A stretch of DNA of 36,099 bases. It comes from Acidimicrobiaceae bacterium. Its GTDB lineage: Bacteria > Actinomycetota > Acidimicrobiia > Acidimicrobiales > RAAP-2. Under the pieces are notes generated by a model, which saw only the letters and a list, made by a program, of their open reading frames with translations, did no database searches and was not told where the DNA came from. How positions within the stretch are numbered: the first letter of the stretch is position 1; every line of letters begins with the position of its first letter. This document shows positions 25,023 through 33,548 of this stretch, in pieces. The stretch is from contig PMOE01000090.1 in assembly GCA_003161575.1 (NCBI GenBank), positions 1-36,099 on the forward strand, written 5' to 3'. The position numbers were made by a program, and so were the translations under genes.

Positions 25023-25110
25023 CAGTCCGGGTCGGACCGAAGTACCATGAGCGGGTCCGATCCGGCGCCAACTCGAGGCCCGGCCGTCGTCAGTGAGAAG
25101 GAGCCTCGTC

Positions 25111-25761
25111 ATGGCCCGATACGTTGAGAACGCCCAGGAAGAGGTGCTCGCTGCGGCCAAGGAGCTGCTGGAGAAGGGCCTGGTCGAGGGGACCGCCGGC
25201 AATATCTCGGCCCGCCAGCAAGACGGCAACATCGTGATAACACCGTCGTCGCTTGACTACCGCGAGATGACGCTCGAGGACCTCGTCGTGATCTCCCCAG
25301 CAGGCGAGGTCGTCTCCGGGCACCGCCCGCCGTCGTCGGAGAAGCTGCTGCACCTCTCGTGCATGGGGGCGTACGAGGACATCGCCTGCGTGATCCACTC
25401 CCACGCCATCTACGCCTCAATGTTCGCCGTCGCCCAACAGCCCGTCCCCGCCTGCATCGACGAATTCTCGGTGTACATCGGCGGCGACGTCCGCTGCACC
25501 GAGTACGCCATGAGCGGTACCGACGAGCTCGGCGAACAGGCGGTGAAGGCTCTCGAAGGTCGTGGCGCGGCATTGATCGCCAATCACGGCATGGTGGCGG
25601 TGGCCCCGACGACGGGGAAGGCGATGCACATCACCGCACTGGTCGAGCGCAGCGCCAAGATCATCTGGGGTGCTCGCCAGCTCGGTGAGATTCACCACCT
25701 CCCCGAGAAGGTGGACGAGAGCTTCGCCAGCGTCTACGAGTACCTGCGCACGCAGGCCTAG
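25111..25761 (+). CDS. Class II aldolase/adducin family protein
   Basis: 216 residues from ATG 25111 with GAAGGAG upstream. Zinc-aldolase features match fuculose/ribulose-phosphate aldolases: GTAGNIS, the ITPSSLDYREM phosphate-type loop, E77 in SSEKLLH, H96 and H98 in IHSHAIYASM, and H159 in NHGM. It may cleave a sugar phosphate or a related hydroxy-keto acid. It overlaps the RidA gene by one base, implying a joint role or shared dosage. Confidence 0.9.
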   Translation: MARYVENAQEEVLAAAKELLEKGLVEGTAGNISARQQDGNIVITPSSLDYREMTLEDLVVISPAGEVVSGHRPPSSEKLLHLSCMGAYEDIACVIHSHAIYASMFAVAQQPVPACIDEFSVYIGGDVRCTEYAMSGTDELGEQAVKALEGRGAALIANHGMVAVAPTTGKAMHITALVERSAKIIWGARQLGEIHHLPEKVDESFASVYEYLRTQA

Positions 25762-26225
25762 TGGCGGACATCCGCGCCCGGCTCACCGAGCTTGGCCTCA
25801 CACTCCACGGCCCGCATCCGCCGCACGATCCTCTCGACGCGGTCGTGGTCCACGAGAGGGTCGCCCGGACGTCGGGGCAGTTACCTCGTATCGAAGGCGT
25901 CTTGACCTGCGTTGGCACCTTGGGCGATGACGTCTCGGTCGAAGAGGGCACCGAAGCGGCGGCGGTGTGTGCGCTCAACGCTCTGGCCGTGCTCGAAGAG
26001 GCGCTCGGATCCCTCGACCGGATCGAGCGCGTGCTTACGGTTACCGGTTTCGTCGCTTCTGCGCCGGGATTCCACCAGCAACCGGCCGTGATCGACGGGG
26101 CCAGCAAGGTGCTGGCCGACGTCTTCGGGGATGCGGGGCGTCACACCCGCTCGGCCATCGGGGTGGCGGCACTGCCCCGGGGTGGCGCTGTCGAGCTCGA
26201 GGTGACCGTCGCCGTCAAGCACTGA
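25761..26225 (+). CDS. RidA/YjgF family protein
   Basis: 154 residues; GTG overlaps the aldolase stop (TAGTG). The sequence has the trimeric RidA pattern: ARTSGQLPRIEG, VCALNALAVLEEALGSLD, VTGFVAS and R130 in HTRSAIGVAALPRG, the residue that binds the carboxylate of enamine/imine substrates. RidA proteins hydrolyse reactive enamines formed by PLP enzymes. The D-threonine-aldolase-like gene at 13981 is a possible source of such products. Confidence 0.92.
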   Translation: MADIRARLTELGLTLHGPHPPHDPLDAVVVHERVARTSGQLPRIEGVLTCVGTLGDDVSVEEGTEAAAVCALNALAVLEEALGSLDRIERVLTVTGFVASAPGFHQQPAVIDGASKVLADVFGDAGRHTRSAIGVAALPRGGAVELEVTVAVKH

Positions 26226-26260
26226 CGGTCGGTGTCAGTGCCCACGGCCCGCGGCCGGGC

Positions 26261-27082
26261 TCACCCTCCGCTGGTGGTCGGCGGGCTTGTGGTCGGCGTG
26301 CCCGTGCTGCTGGTACTCCCGCTGCTCGAACTGCCGTTGGCCGCAGAGATCGAGGCGGCCGACACGGCGCCCTTGGGGGTCACCGGGGCCACCCGCTCCC
26401 CCCACCGGCTGAATGCGACGCGTCCGGCCTCGGTCTGGCCCTTCTGGGAACCCTTCCCGGTGAAGACGACCGGTAGGGGGGTGCCTGAGGCGACCATATA
26501 GAGGGTGGCCTTTCCTTTGGCGCCCGACGACGACAAGGAGGTGGTCGTCCCGGTCACCCCGACGGCCTGGGTCCCGTTGACCGTGATCGGCGAGACGGCC
26601 TTCACGGGCGCGGACAGGGAGATCTCGCCGATGGCGCTGGTGATGGTCATCGACTTGGCGATCTGGCTGAAGTCCTGCTGGGAGGGGCTGAAGGAGATCC
26701 ATTTGCCTGAGTACTTGGGCGCCAGGTTGTTCGGCATCCCGAGGTAGCCCTCGAGCCCGATGGTGTTCGCCCGGAAGTAGACGGCCTTGCCGTCGTAGCG
26801 GGCGGCCACGGTGCCAACCTGTTTTCCCTTGCGGATCGTGATGACCTGTTGCCCCTTGGCCCGAGCGGCGTCGGCCACGATGGTGATGGACTGGCTTCCG
26901 AGCGAGCTGGTGGCGACATAGTGGACCGAATTTTGCTTGGCCGCCGCAGCCAGCGACGCGGCGACCAGGGCCGACGGCGCCTTGGCGGCCGCCCCAGCGG
27001 CGGTCGCGGTCGCGCCCCCAAAGAGCACTACAATCGCGAGGGCACCGGGCACGGCGGCGGCGGATAGGCGGTTTTTGAGCAT
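26261..27082 (-). CDS. Secreted hypothetical protein, possibly LppX/LprG-like
   Basis: 273 residues. The first 33 form a signal peptide (LKNR then a hydrophobic stretch to ATATAAGAAA). No lipobox cysteine is present, so it is not a lipoprotein. The middle is rich in beta-strand patterns (VHYVATSSLGSQSITIVAD, DGKAVYFRANTIGLEGYLG), reminiscent of mycobacterial lipid-carrier proteins. The end is a Ser/Thr/Gly/Pro-rich tail of about 30 residues, a likely flexible or wall-spanning segment. Function not established. Confidence 0.7.
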   Translation of the reverse strand: MLKNRLSAAAVPGALAIVVLFGGATATAAGAAAKAPSALVAASLAAAAKQNSVHYVATSSLGSQSITIVADAARAKGQQVITIRKGKQVGTVAARYDGKAVYFRANTIGLEGYLGMPNNLAPKYSGKWISFSPSQQDFSQIAKSMTITSAIGEISLSAPVKAVSPITVNGTQAVGVTGTTTSLSSSGAKGKATLYMVASGTPLPVVFTGKGSQKGQTEAGRVAFSRWGERVAPVTPKGAVSAASISAANGSSSSGSTSSTGTPTTSPPTTSGG

Positions 27083-27148
27083 CAGAGGACGCTAACAGGG
27101 TCCCGGGCTCCATCTGCATCGCCTGGGGCCACGAGGTACCGTGCACGG

Positions 27149-28009
27149 GTGGACACCCGACGTCTGGGCCGGACGGGGCACCGATCCTCGGTGGCCGTCC
27201 TCGGGGCGGCGGCCTTTTGGAACTCGGAGCCCGCGGCGGCCGACGCCGCATTTTCGGCCGCCCTGAAGGCTGGGGTCAACCATCTCGACATCGCGCCGCA
27301 ATACGGGCGGGCCCAAGAGCTGCTGGGTCCACTCATCCCACCGGTCCGGGACCGGCTGTTCATCGGGTGCAAGACGCTCCGGCACGACGCCGGGGGCGTC
27401 CGGGCCCAGCTCGAGGAGTCTCTCGAGATCCTCGGGTGTGAGTCTTTCGATCTCTACCAGATGCACGCGGTCACGAGCGTGCAGGAACTCAACTCGAGAT
27501 CCGGGGCCGCAGAAGCGATCTTTCGGGCCCGTGACGAGGGACTCTGCCGCTGGGTGGGCATCACCGGGCATGACTTGTCGGCGCCGGCGGCCCACCTCGA
27601 GGCCCTGGCCCGCTACGACCTCGATTCGGTGATGTTCCCGGTGAACCCCCGACTGTGGGCCGATGGCGCCTACCGGCGGGACGCCGAGGCCCTACTCGCG
27701 GAGTGTGCGTCGCGCGATATCGGGGTGCTGGCCATCAAGGCGGCGGCAGCCCGGCCCTGGGGCGAACGGGAACACACCGCCACCACGTGGTACGAGCCCT
27801 ACGACGGTGCCGACGAAGTGGAACGTGGCGTGCGCTTCGCCCTGTCGGTGCCCGGAGTCCACGCCTTGTGCACCCCCGGGGACCTTGGGATCCTGCCGCT
27901 CGCACTCAACGCGGCAGGCCGCTTCACCCCAATGGACGAGACGGCCCGGAGCGCCGCGATGGCCCAGGTGGCCGACGAGCCCCACATCTTTCCGATGGCC
28001 CGCCACTGA
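27149..28009 (+). CDS. Aldo/keto reductase
   Basis: 286 residues from GTG 27149. The catalytic tetrad is visible as D47 and Y52 (HLDIAPQYG), K75 (IGCKT) and H106 (LYQMHAV). The barrel ends with a shortened C-terminal region, typical of bacterial AKRs. It should reduce or oxidise an aldehyde or ketone with NADP(H). Convergent with the LLM oxidoreductase gene 27 bp away; no shared operator seen. Confidence 0.9.
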   Translation: MDTRRLGRTGHRSSVAVLGAAAFWNSEPAAADAAFSAALKAGVNHLDIAPQYGRAQELLGPLIPPVRDRLFIGCKTLRHDAGGVRAQLEESLEILGCESFDLYQMHAVTSVQELNSRSGAAEAIFRARDEGLCRWVGITGHDLSAPAAHLEALARYDLDSVMFPVNPRLWADGAYRRDAEALLAECASRDIGVLAIKAAAARPWGEREHTATTWYEPYDGADEVERGVRFALSVPGVHALCTPGDLGILPLALNAAGRFTPMDETARSAAMAQVADEPHIFPMARH

Positions 28010-28036
28010 TTTCGGGGCGGCCGGAGGCGGCCACCG

Positions 28037-28867
28037 TCAGCCCGAGAGATCCGCCATGACCTGGTGGGCGAACGCCTCGACCCGACTGCGGCCCTGGCCG
28101 GGCCAACCGCACACGAGGTAGTCGACCCCGACGGCCCGCATGGCTTCGGCGTTGCGGCGGACCTCGTCGATGGGTTCGGAGAGCGACAACGACGACGCCC
28201 GGGTGATCGACGCGGGGTCCCGCCCGGCCTCCTCGGCGAGACGGTCGAGGATCCCTGACAGCTCGGCCATGGAGGAAGGGTCGGCGAAGGTGTGCCACAC
28301 ATCGGCGAAGCGGGCGGCCAACGGGAGGGTCCGGCGCCGCCCCGAGCCGCCGATCCAAATCGGTGGGTGGGGTCGTTGCACCGGCGCCGGGCGCATCTGG
28401 GCGGCGTCGAGGCTGAAACACGCCCCGTCGAAGGAGACCTCGTCGCCGGTACACAGCCGGGTCACGATCTCGAGGGTGTCTGCAAGGCGGTCGAAGCGTC
28501 GTCGGGTCGACGGGAACTCGATGCCCAACTGGCGGTGCTCGGCCTCGAACCAGGCTGCACCCAGGGCCAGTTCGAGGCGACCGTGGGAGGCGTGGTCGAC
28601 GGTGATCGCCTCGGCGGTCAGCACCGAAGGGTGCCGGTAGGTGGCGCCGGTGACCAGTAGGCCCAGCCGGATGCGCGTGGTGGCGCCGGCGAGCGCAGCG
28701 AGGGTCGTCATCCCCTCGAAGCAGTTGCCGGGTCCCTCGCCGTACATGGGAACGAAATGGTCGAAGCCCCAAGCGCCGTCGAAGCCGGCGTCCTCGCCGA
28801 ACCGGACCCGGTCGACGATCTCGTCGAACTCCATGCGTTGCTGTGCCACATCGATCCCGAAGCGCAT
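28037..28867 (-). CDS. LLM-class (luciferase-like) oxidoreductase, F420-type, paralogue 1
   Basis: 276 residues with a TIM-barrel luciferase-like pattern: MRFGIDVAQQRMEFDEIV start, GLLVTGATYRHPSVLTAEA, HASHGRLELALGAAWFEAEH and PPIWIGGSGRRRTLPLAARFADVWH. The GAAWFEAEH and IGGSG segments are typical of actinobacterial F420-dependent enzymes rather than FMN types. It resembles the gene immediately upstream, suggesting tandem duplication. Substrate unknown. Confidence 0.9.
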   Translation of the reverse strand: MRFGIDVAQQRMEFDEIVDRVRFGEDAGFDGAWGFDHFVPMYGEGPGNCFEGMTTLAALAGATTRIRLGLLVTGATYRHPSVLTAEAITVDHASHGRLELALGAAWFEAEHRQLGIEFPSTRRRFDRLADTLEIVTRLCTGDEVSFDGACFSLDAAQMRPAPVQRPHPPIWIGGSGRRRTLPLAARFADVWHTFADPSSMAELSGILDRLAEEAGRDPASITRASSLSLSEPIDEVRRNAEAMRAVGVDYLVCGWPGQGRSRVEAFAHQVMADLSG

Positions 28868-28930
28868 GGACGTGACCCTACCGATCCCGAGGAGCGGCTG
28901 TCAGTAGCGGTGGTCGAAGGACCGATGTCC

Positions 28931-29935
28931 TCAGTGCCCGCCGCTGCGCAGTTTCGGGACAACATCGCCGATGAAACGGCGGAGTGTCTCGTCCCCCGGG
29001 TAGTCGCGCAACCACAAGATGAACTCCGTGCAACCAGCGTCGACGAATGCCTGGGTCTTCTCGGTGACCTGTTCGACCGTCCCGACCAGGTTGTCGGCCA
29101 GGTAGTCGTCGGTTGATGTGCCGCCCCAGAGGCTCCCGCCGCCGGAGCGATCGCACCAGGTCCGGCACTCGGCGTCGGTGTCGAAGATGGCGCAGTCCGG
29201 ACCGTGGGTCCGCACGATCGAGCCGAAGGACCTCCCGGCCTCCTCGCAGTAGCGCTCGAGCAATTCCGACTTGCGCACGAAGCCATCGAGTCCGACCTGC
29301 CAGTTGGTGGCGTCGGCGAGCCGGGCGGCGATGCGAAGCGTCACCTTCTCTCCGCCCCCGCCGACCAGCAGACGGGGGAGCTGCTGGATCGGCTTGGGGT
29401 CGCAGTAGGCCCCGCGCAGGTGGTGGTGGGCACCGTCGAAGGTGACCGTCTCTTCAGTCCACAGCCGGCGGACGACCTCGAGGGTCTCTTCGAGCACCGC
29501 CAGGCGCTCGCGGTCGGCGGGGTACTCATACCCGTAGGAGTGGTACTCCTCGTGAAACCAGCCCGCGCCGAGCCCGAGAATGACCCGGCCGCCCGAGTAC
29601 ACGTCGATGCACGCAGCCTCTTTGGCCAGCAGACCGGCGTTGCGGTACGAAGAACAGGTCACGAGCTGTCCCAGCTGAACCTCCGAGGTCAGCTGGGATA
29701 GCGCACCCAGCATCGTGAACGCCTCGAACACATGGCTCGGTTCACGACGCGGCACCGTCTCGACGTGGTCGTAGACCCACAGATGGTCGTAGCCGAGCCT
29801 CTCTGCGAGTTGGGCCAGCTCAACGGAACGGGCCCACGCATCAAGCGCCGACCAGCCCGTGTACTCGAGCTTCCAGCCCTGGGGGACGAAGACCCCGAAT
29901 CGGAGACCGCCGGGGTGCTTCTCGGCCGCGTTCAC
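28931..29935 (-). CDS. LLM-class (luciferase-like) oxidoreductase, F420-type, paralogue 2
   Basis: 334 residues from GTG 29935, which overlaps the VOC gene stop (GTGA) and so is preferred over longer frames. Features parallel the neighbour: LRFGVFVPQG start, GYDHLWVYDHVE, GQLVTCSSYRNAGLLAKEA, GGRVILGLGAGWFHEEYHSYG and RLLVGGGGEKVTLRIAA. The C-terminus adds a TAFVDAGCTEFIL-type segment. It belongs to the operon with the zinc alcohol dehydrogenase and VOC genes, so the three may act on one substrate. Confidence 0.9.
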   Translation of the reverse strand: MNAAEKHPGGLRFGVFVPQGWKLEYTGWSALDAWARSVELAQLAERLGYDHLWVYDHVETVPRREPSHVFEAFTMLGALSQLTSEVQLGQLVTCSSYRNAGLLAKEAACIDVYSGGRVILGLGAGWFHEEYHSYGYEYPADRERLAVLEETLEVVRRLWTEETVTFDGAHHHLRGAYCDPKPIQQLPRLLVGGGGEKVTLRIAARLADATNWQVGLDGFVRKSELLERYCEEAGRSFGSIVRTHGPDCAIFDTDAECRTWCDRSGGGSLWGGTSTDDYLADNLVGTVEQVTEKTQAFVDAGCTEFILWLRDYPGDETLRRFIGDVVPKLRSGGH

Positions 29936-30378
29936 GCGGCGATGTCCCACCACTGGATCTCACACATCATCGGGAGGAGGTACTGGACATAGAGCGAGTG
30001 GATCTTGATCCGACCCTGGTCGTCCATCTTCAAGTTGATCAGATCGACGCGGGGGTCGCGCGCCCTGTAGTCCTCCGCCCGTTGCTGGACGCCCTGGATC
30101 TCCTCGAAGGTCCCGACCGAGAGCCCGAAGTGGTCCATACGCGGACAGCGCATCGGGTCGTCCTCGGCGATCAAAAAGATGAACTGGTCCCAGTGGACAC
30201 AGCTCAAGATCAGGCGCTTGCGGTCGATGGTCATGGTGGGCATCTCGGTGAAACCGAAGACCTCGCCCCAGAAGTCGCAGATGTCCTTGCGGTTCGGCTC
30301 ATCGAGTAGGTCACCGGGCATGCTCATCGCCACATGGTTGAACTGCGGGTTTCCCGACGGGTAGTAGGGGTGGGTCAT
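29932..30378 (-). CDS. VOC (glyoxalase/dioxygenase superfamily) protein
   Basis: 148 residues from ATG 30378, which overlaps the alcohol dehydrogenase stop by four bases. FNHVAMSMP at the start and MDHFGLSVGTFEEI in the middle are the paired beta-alpha-beta-beta-beta signatures of VOC proteins, with His residues as likely metal ligands. A C-terminal IKIHSLYVQYLLPMMCEIQWWDI stretch is distinctive. It could be an isomerase, epimerase or ring-cleavage-type enzyme; function unassigned. Confidence 0.82.
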   Translation of the reverse strand: MTHPYYPSGNPQFNHVAMSMPGDLLDEPNRKDICDFWGEVFGFTEMPTMTIDRKRLILSCVHWDQFIFLIAEDDPMRCPRMDHFGLSVGTFEEIQGVQQRAEDYRARDPRVDLINLKMDDQGRIKIHSLYVQYLLPMMCEIQWWDIAA

Positions 30379-31445
30379 CGGGCACCCCGCTGTGTCGAGA
30401 GGCCCGGCGCCACCATCACCTTGCCGGTGATGCGGCCGTTGGCCAGCTCCTCGATGGTCGCCGAGATCTGGTCCAAGGCGACGTCGGTCGGTTCGATCAG
30501 CAGGTCGTTGGGCATCTTGCCCGAGGCGAGCAGTTCGAGCGCCCGCTCGAAGCCGTCCTTGTCGTAGACGAAGGATCCGCAGATCGTGAGCTCGTTGAGG
30601 ATGAACCGGTTGGGGTCGAACGTCGGGTGCTCTATCCCCGCGCCGACCAGGGTCAATGTGCCGCCCCGGCGCAGTTGGTGGAAGCCCGCCTCCATGGCGG
30701 ATTTGTGGCCCGAACACTCGAGAACCACATGCACGGCGTGCGCAGAGATGCGTTCGGGTTCCCAGGACGGGAAGATCTCGAGGTCGGCGGGGTCGAGGAT
30801 CTTGTCGGCCCCGAGGTCCCGGGCCAGCTGTTTGCGTTTCTCGCCCGGTTCCACCGCGGTGATCGGTCCGATTCCACGAGCCCGCAGGGCGGCGATGGTG
30901 AGCGCCCCGATCGGCCCGACGCCGATGACCATCGCCGTGTCGCCTTCTTGGATGCCTGAGCGGGTGATGCCGTGGAGTGCGACCGCCAACGGCTCGGCCA
31001 GGGCGGCCTCTCGGGGCGAGAGCCCGTCTGGCAACACCAGGAGCGAGGTGGCCCGGGTGAGCACGTAGCGGGCGAAGGCGCCGTCGTGGCCGTCGATCAC
31101 TGCACCCTGACGGTTCTCGCATTGGGAGGGCTTGTTCTCGAGGCATCGGCGGCAGTGTCCGCATTTCGGAGAGGAGCCGCCGACCACCATCTCGCCGATG
31201 GACCAGCCCTCCACCCCCTCGCCCACGGCGGCGACAACCCCGGTGTACTCGTGGCCGGCGACGAAACCGGGTCGATTGCCCCACCCGTCGCGGAGCTGGT
31301 GAATGTCTGACCCGCAGATCCCGCAGTGGGCCACCTCGAGCAGTACCTCGCCGGGTGCGGGGTGCGGAACGGGGCGTTCCTCGACGGTCACCACACCCGG
31401 CTCCTGGTAGGCGGCGACGTCCATGACCTGGGGTAACTCGCTCAC
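30375..31445 (-). CDS. Zinc-dependent alcohol dehydrogenase (MDR family)
   Basis: 356 residues from GTG 31445 with AGAGG upstream. Catalytic zinc ligands C41 and H65-E66 (CGICGSDIH, GHEYTG) and four structural-zinc cysteines C95/C98/C101/C109 are intact. The cofactor motif VIGVGPIGA follows. Similar to threonine/sorbitol dehydrogenases. First gene of an ADH-VOC-LLM operon with the best operator copy 26 bp upstream. Confidence 0.93.
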   Translation of the reverse strand: MSELPQVMDVAAYQEPGVVTVEERPVPHPAPGEVLLEVAHCGICGSDIHQLRDGWGNRPGFVAGHEYTGVVAAVGEGVEGWSIGEMVVGGSSPKCGHCRRCLENKPSQCENRQGAVIDGHDGAFARYVLTRATSLLVLPDGLSPREAALAEPLAVALHGITRSGIQEGDTAMVIGVGPIGALTIAALRARGIGPITAVEPGEKRKQLARDLGADKILDPADLEIFPSWEPERISAHAVHVVLECSGHKSAMEAGFHQLRRGGTLTLVGAGIEHPTFDPNRFILNELTICGSFVYDKDGFERALELLASGKMPNDLLIEPTDVALDQISATIEELANGRITGKVMVAPGLSTQRGAR

Positions 31446-31470
31446 TGGGACACCTCTGTCTCTCGAGAAT

Positions 31471-31486
31471 GTGACACCGGTGTCAT
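31471..31486. promoter_or_regulatory. Palindromic operator upstream of the alcohol dehydrogenase operon
   Basis: TGACACCGGTGTCA (31472-31485) is a perfect 14-bp palindrome, the most symmetrical copy of the motif. CATTCT follows it on the minus strand as a possible -10. It indicates that the ADH-VOC-LLM genes have their own regulated promoter, separate from the ThuA gene upstream. Confidence 0.65.
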
Positions 31487-31572
31487 ACGTTACCGGGCGC
31501 CCTCCGAGCCGTCATGTGCCTTGCGGCGCCCGAGTACCCGTTGGTGCCGGGTCGTCTCATCTCGCACCCAGT

Positions 31573-32268
31573 TCACGACGACTCGCGCAGCCAGGTGAGC
31601 CCGCCGGCCAGGTGGCGCAGGTACGCGGGGGTCTCCCAGGCGCCCGGAAAGTGACCGAGTGCGGTGTAGAAGCTCCGGGCGGTCCCCTCGGCGCGACACC
31701 AGGCCAGGGGAAATCCGCAGTCGGGGACCCGGGCTCCGGGCACGGTCATGTCGAGTTGGCCGCCGGCCAAGGCGAGCAGGACGCGCGCGTCGGGGCGAAG
31801 GTTGGAAAAGAGGTAGACCTCGTCGTGCCATGACCAGGTCGGGCCCAGGTGTGCGGTCGCCGGATGGTTGGCGTCGACGACGTCGATGTCGAAGGCTTGG
31901 GTCCAGGGGTGCCCGTCGAAGCGGGCCCCGACCAGGTCGCCGTAACCGTCCCAGGTGTGGCAGGCGTCGGTCGCCGAATGCACGCCGAGAATGCCCAGCG
32001 CACCGGATCGCCACGACGCGGCAACGGCGGCGCGCTGGGCGTTGCTGAAGGGTGTCTCTCCGATGGTGAACAGGGCCAGCACGCCTCCATGTTCGATTTG
32101 GCCGGGCGACACCGTCGCCACATCGGTTACCACCACCGGCTCGAGGCCGGCCATGCCCGCCAGCTCCGCGAGCGCGGTGGCGGCCTGTCCGAGCACGCCG
32201 TGCACGCCGGCCGGCCCGTCGAGGTAGGGGGCGACCTGGGTCACGATGAACATCGGGTTCGGGGACAT
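31573..32268 (-). CDS. ThuA-like domain protein
   Basis: 231 residues. The class-I-glutamine-amidotransferase-like ThuA fold is suggested by LALFTIGETPFSNAQRAAV, GILGVHSATDACHTWDGYGDLVGARFDGHPW and HDEVYLFSNLRPDARVLLAL. ThuA-like proteins are linked to sugar or trehalose catabolism, but their reaction is mostly unknown. The start lies one base after the stop of the SRPBCC gene, so the two are co-transcribed. Confidence 0.85.
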   Translation of the reverse strand: MSPNPMFIVTQVAPYLDGPAGVHGVLGQAATALAELAGMAGLEPVVVTDVATVSPGQIEHGGVLALFTIGETPFSNAQRAAVAASWRSGALGILGVHSATDACHTWDGYGDLVGARFDGHPWTQAFDIDVVDANHPATAHLGPTWSWHDEVYLFSNLRPDARVLLALAGGQLDMTVPGARVPDCGFPLAWCRAEGTARSFYTALGHFPGAWETPAYLRHLAGGLTWLRESS

Positions 32269-32269
32269 G

Positions 32270-32746
32270 TCAGACGATTTCGTGGTGTTCGAACTCGCGG
32301 CCCCGTTGGCCCGATTCGAGCAGCCGACCGATCTCGGTGACCTCGTCTTTCACCGACCGGGCGAACCATGCGCCGGCGATTCGGTCGTGGAGCGCGCCGA
32401 GCACACTGTGGCCGAGGTCGAGCTCTTCGACGTGTCGGATCCTGGTCCCGCCGGGGACCGCGGCGATCTCGAACCAGGCGTGCAGGGAGCGGGGGACGCC
32501 GTGCTCGAGGGTCACGTCGATGTGAGTCGGGCGATCCCAGCGGTACCGGGTGATCACCGAACCTTTGAATCGGCCCAGGAACTTCCCGTCTTCGCGGGCG
32601 ATCATGCCGTCGGCGGTGTCGGCCAGTTTGGTGACCCAGATCATCTTGGTGTCGGCTTTTGTGTACTGGAGCGGATCGAGGACGAAGTCGAACGCCTCCT
32701 CGGGGGTGATCCCGTGGGCCACCGTGATGCCTTCGCCGCGGACCAT
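32270..32746 (-). CDS. SRPBCC (START-like) family protein
   Basis: 158 residues from ATG 32746 with GAGGAGG upstream; longer frames are Arg/Pro-rich and unlikely. The helix-grip pattern (TPEEAFDFVLDPLQY, YRWDRPTHIDVTLEHG, LHAWFEIAAVPGGTRIRHVEEL, DEVTEIGRLLE) matches polyketide-cyclase-like or lipid-binding SRPBCC proteins. Likely binds a hydrophobic ligand. Operon with the ThuA gene; divergent from the RraA gene. Confidence 0.83.
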   Translation of the reverse strand: MVRGEGITVAHGITPEEAFDFVLDPLQYTKADTKMIWVTKLADTADGMIAREDGKFLGRFKGSVITRYRWDRPTHIDVTLEHGVPRSLHAWFEIAAVPGGTRIRHVEELDLGHSVLGALHDRIAGAWFARSVKDEVTEIGRLLESGQRGREFEHHEIV

Positions 32747-32919
32747 AGCGCCTCCTCGATCGACTGGGAGGTGACGCGACCCCGATGGTGCCGGATCCCC
32801 CGCACTCCCGGGGCCCGAGTCTACGGTCCGATCGGCCATCCCCGCCGGGCCGCGACCGCGTGTGGCCGGGTCTCGTATCGTATGGGCCGTAGCGTTCGAA
32901 CCGGGAAAGGTGGGGTCCG

Positions 32920-33546
32920 TTGGATACCGAGGAGATGGCTCTGGCGCTCGTCGAGCTCGGCGCGGCAACGCTGGGCGAGTCGGGCGCCCTGTCCATGCGG
33001 CCGCGAGTCGCGGCGGTCTGGCCGTCCGCGACCCTGGCCGCGCCGGCCTACACGGTCGGTTGCACGCCCGGCGACAACCTGGCGATCCATGTGGCGGTCG
33101 CCCGGGCGCCGGCCGGGAGCGCGTTGGTTGTCGATGTCGGAGGAGTCCCCGAACGGGGCTACTGGGGCGAGGTACTGACCACGGCGGCGGAGGCCCGCGA
33201 CCTGGCCGGGCTGGTGATCGACGGCGGGGTGCGCGACACAGCGGCGCTCGAAGCACACCGGTTCCCGGTCTTCTCGTCGATGGTTGCCCTGCTCGGTGCC
33301 ACCAAAGAGTTTCCGGGCACCGTCGGGTCGCCGGTGCGGGTGGGCGACGTGACGGTGCGGATGGGGGACTGGGTGGTCGGTGACGGCGACGGGGTGGTCG
33401 TGATCGGAGGAGACCGGCTCGACGAGGTGCTGTCCGCCGGCCGAACCCGGGCCAACAAAGAAGCCGTCTACTTCTCCGAGCTCACCTCGGGGAAGACGAC
33501 CGTCGAGCTACTCGGGCTGGACGGCACCTCGGTGCGGGAGGGCTGA
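32920..33546 (+). CDS. RraA-like / 4-hydroxy-4-methyl-2-oxoglutarate aldolase family protein
   Basis: 208 residues from TTG 32920 with GGAAAGG upstream; ATG 32935 is an alternative. The RraA fold is supported by YTVGCTPGDNLAIHVAV, the WGEVLTTAA motif and IDGGVRDTAAL (R105-D106), residues that hold the metal and pyruvate-enolate in class II pyruvate aldolases. An aldolase or oxaloacetate decarboxylase activity is more likely than RNase E inhibition in this organism type. Confidence 0.88.
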   Translation: MDTEEMALALVELGAATLGESGALSMRPRVAAVWPSATLAAPAYTVGCTPGDNLAIHVAVARAPAGSALVVDVGGVPERGYWGEVLTTAAEARDLAGLVIDGGVRDTAALEAHRFPVFSSMVALLGATKEFPGTVGSPVRVGDVTVRMGDWVVGDGDGVVVIGGDRLDEVLSAGRTRANKEAVYFSELTSGKTTVELLGLDGTSVREG

Positions 33547-33548
33547 AC

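Noticed and set aside
26222-26238. Another operator copy (CTGAC...GTCAG)
   Set aside because: The spacer is seven bases instead of six, it overlaps the RidA stop codon and lies between convergent genes, where no promoter is needed.
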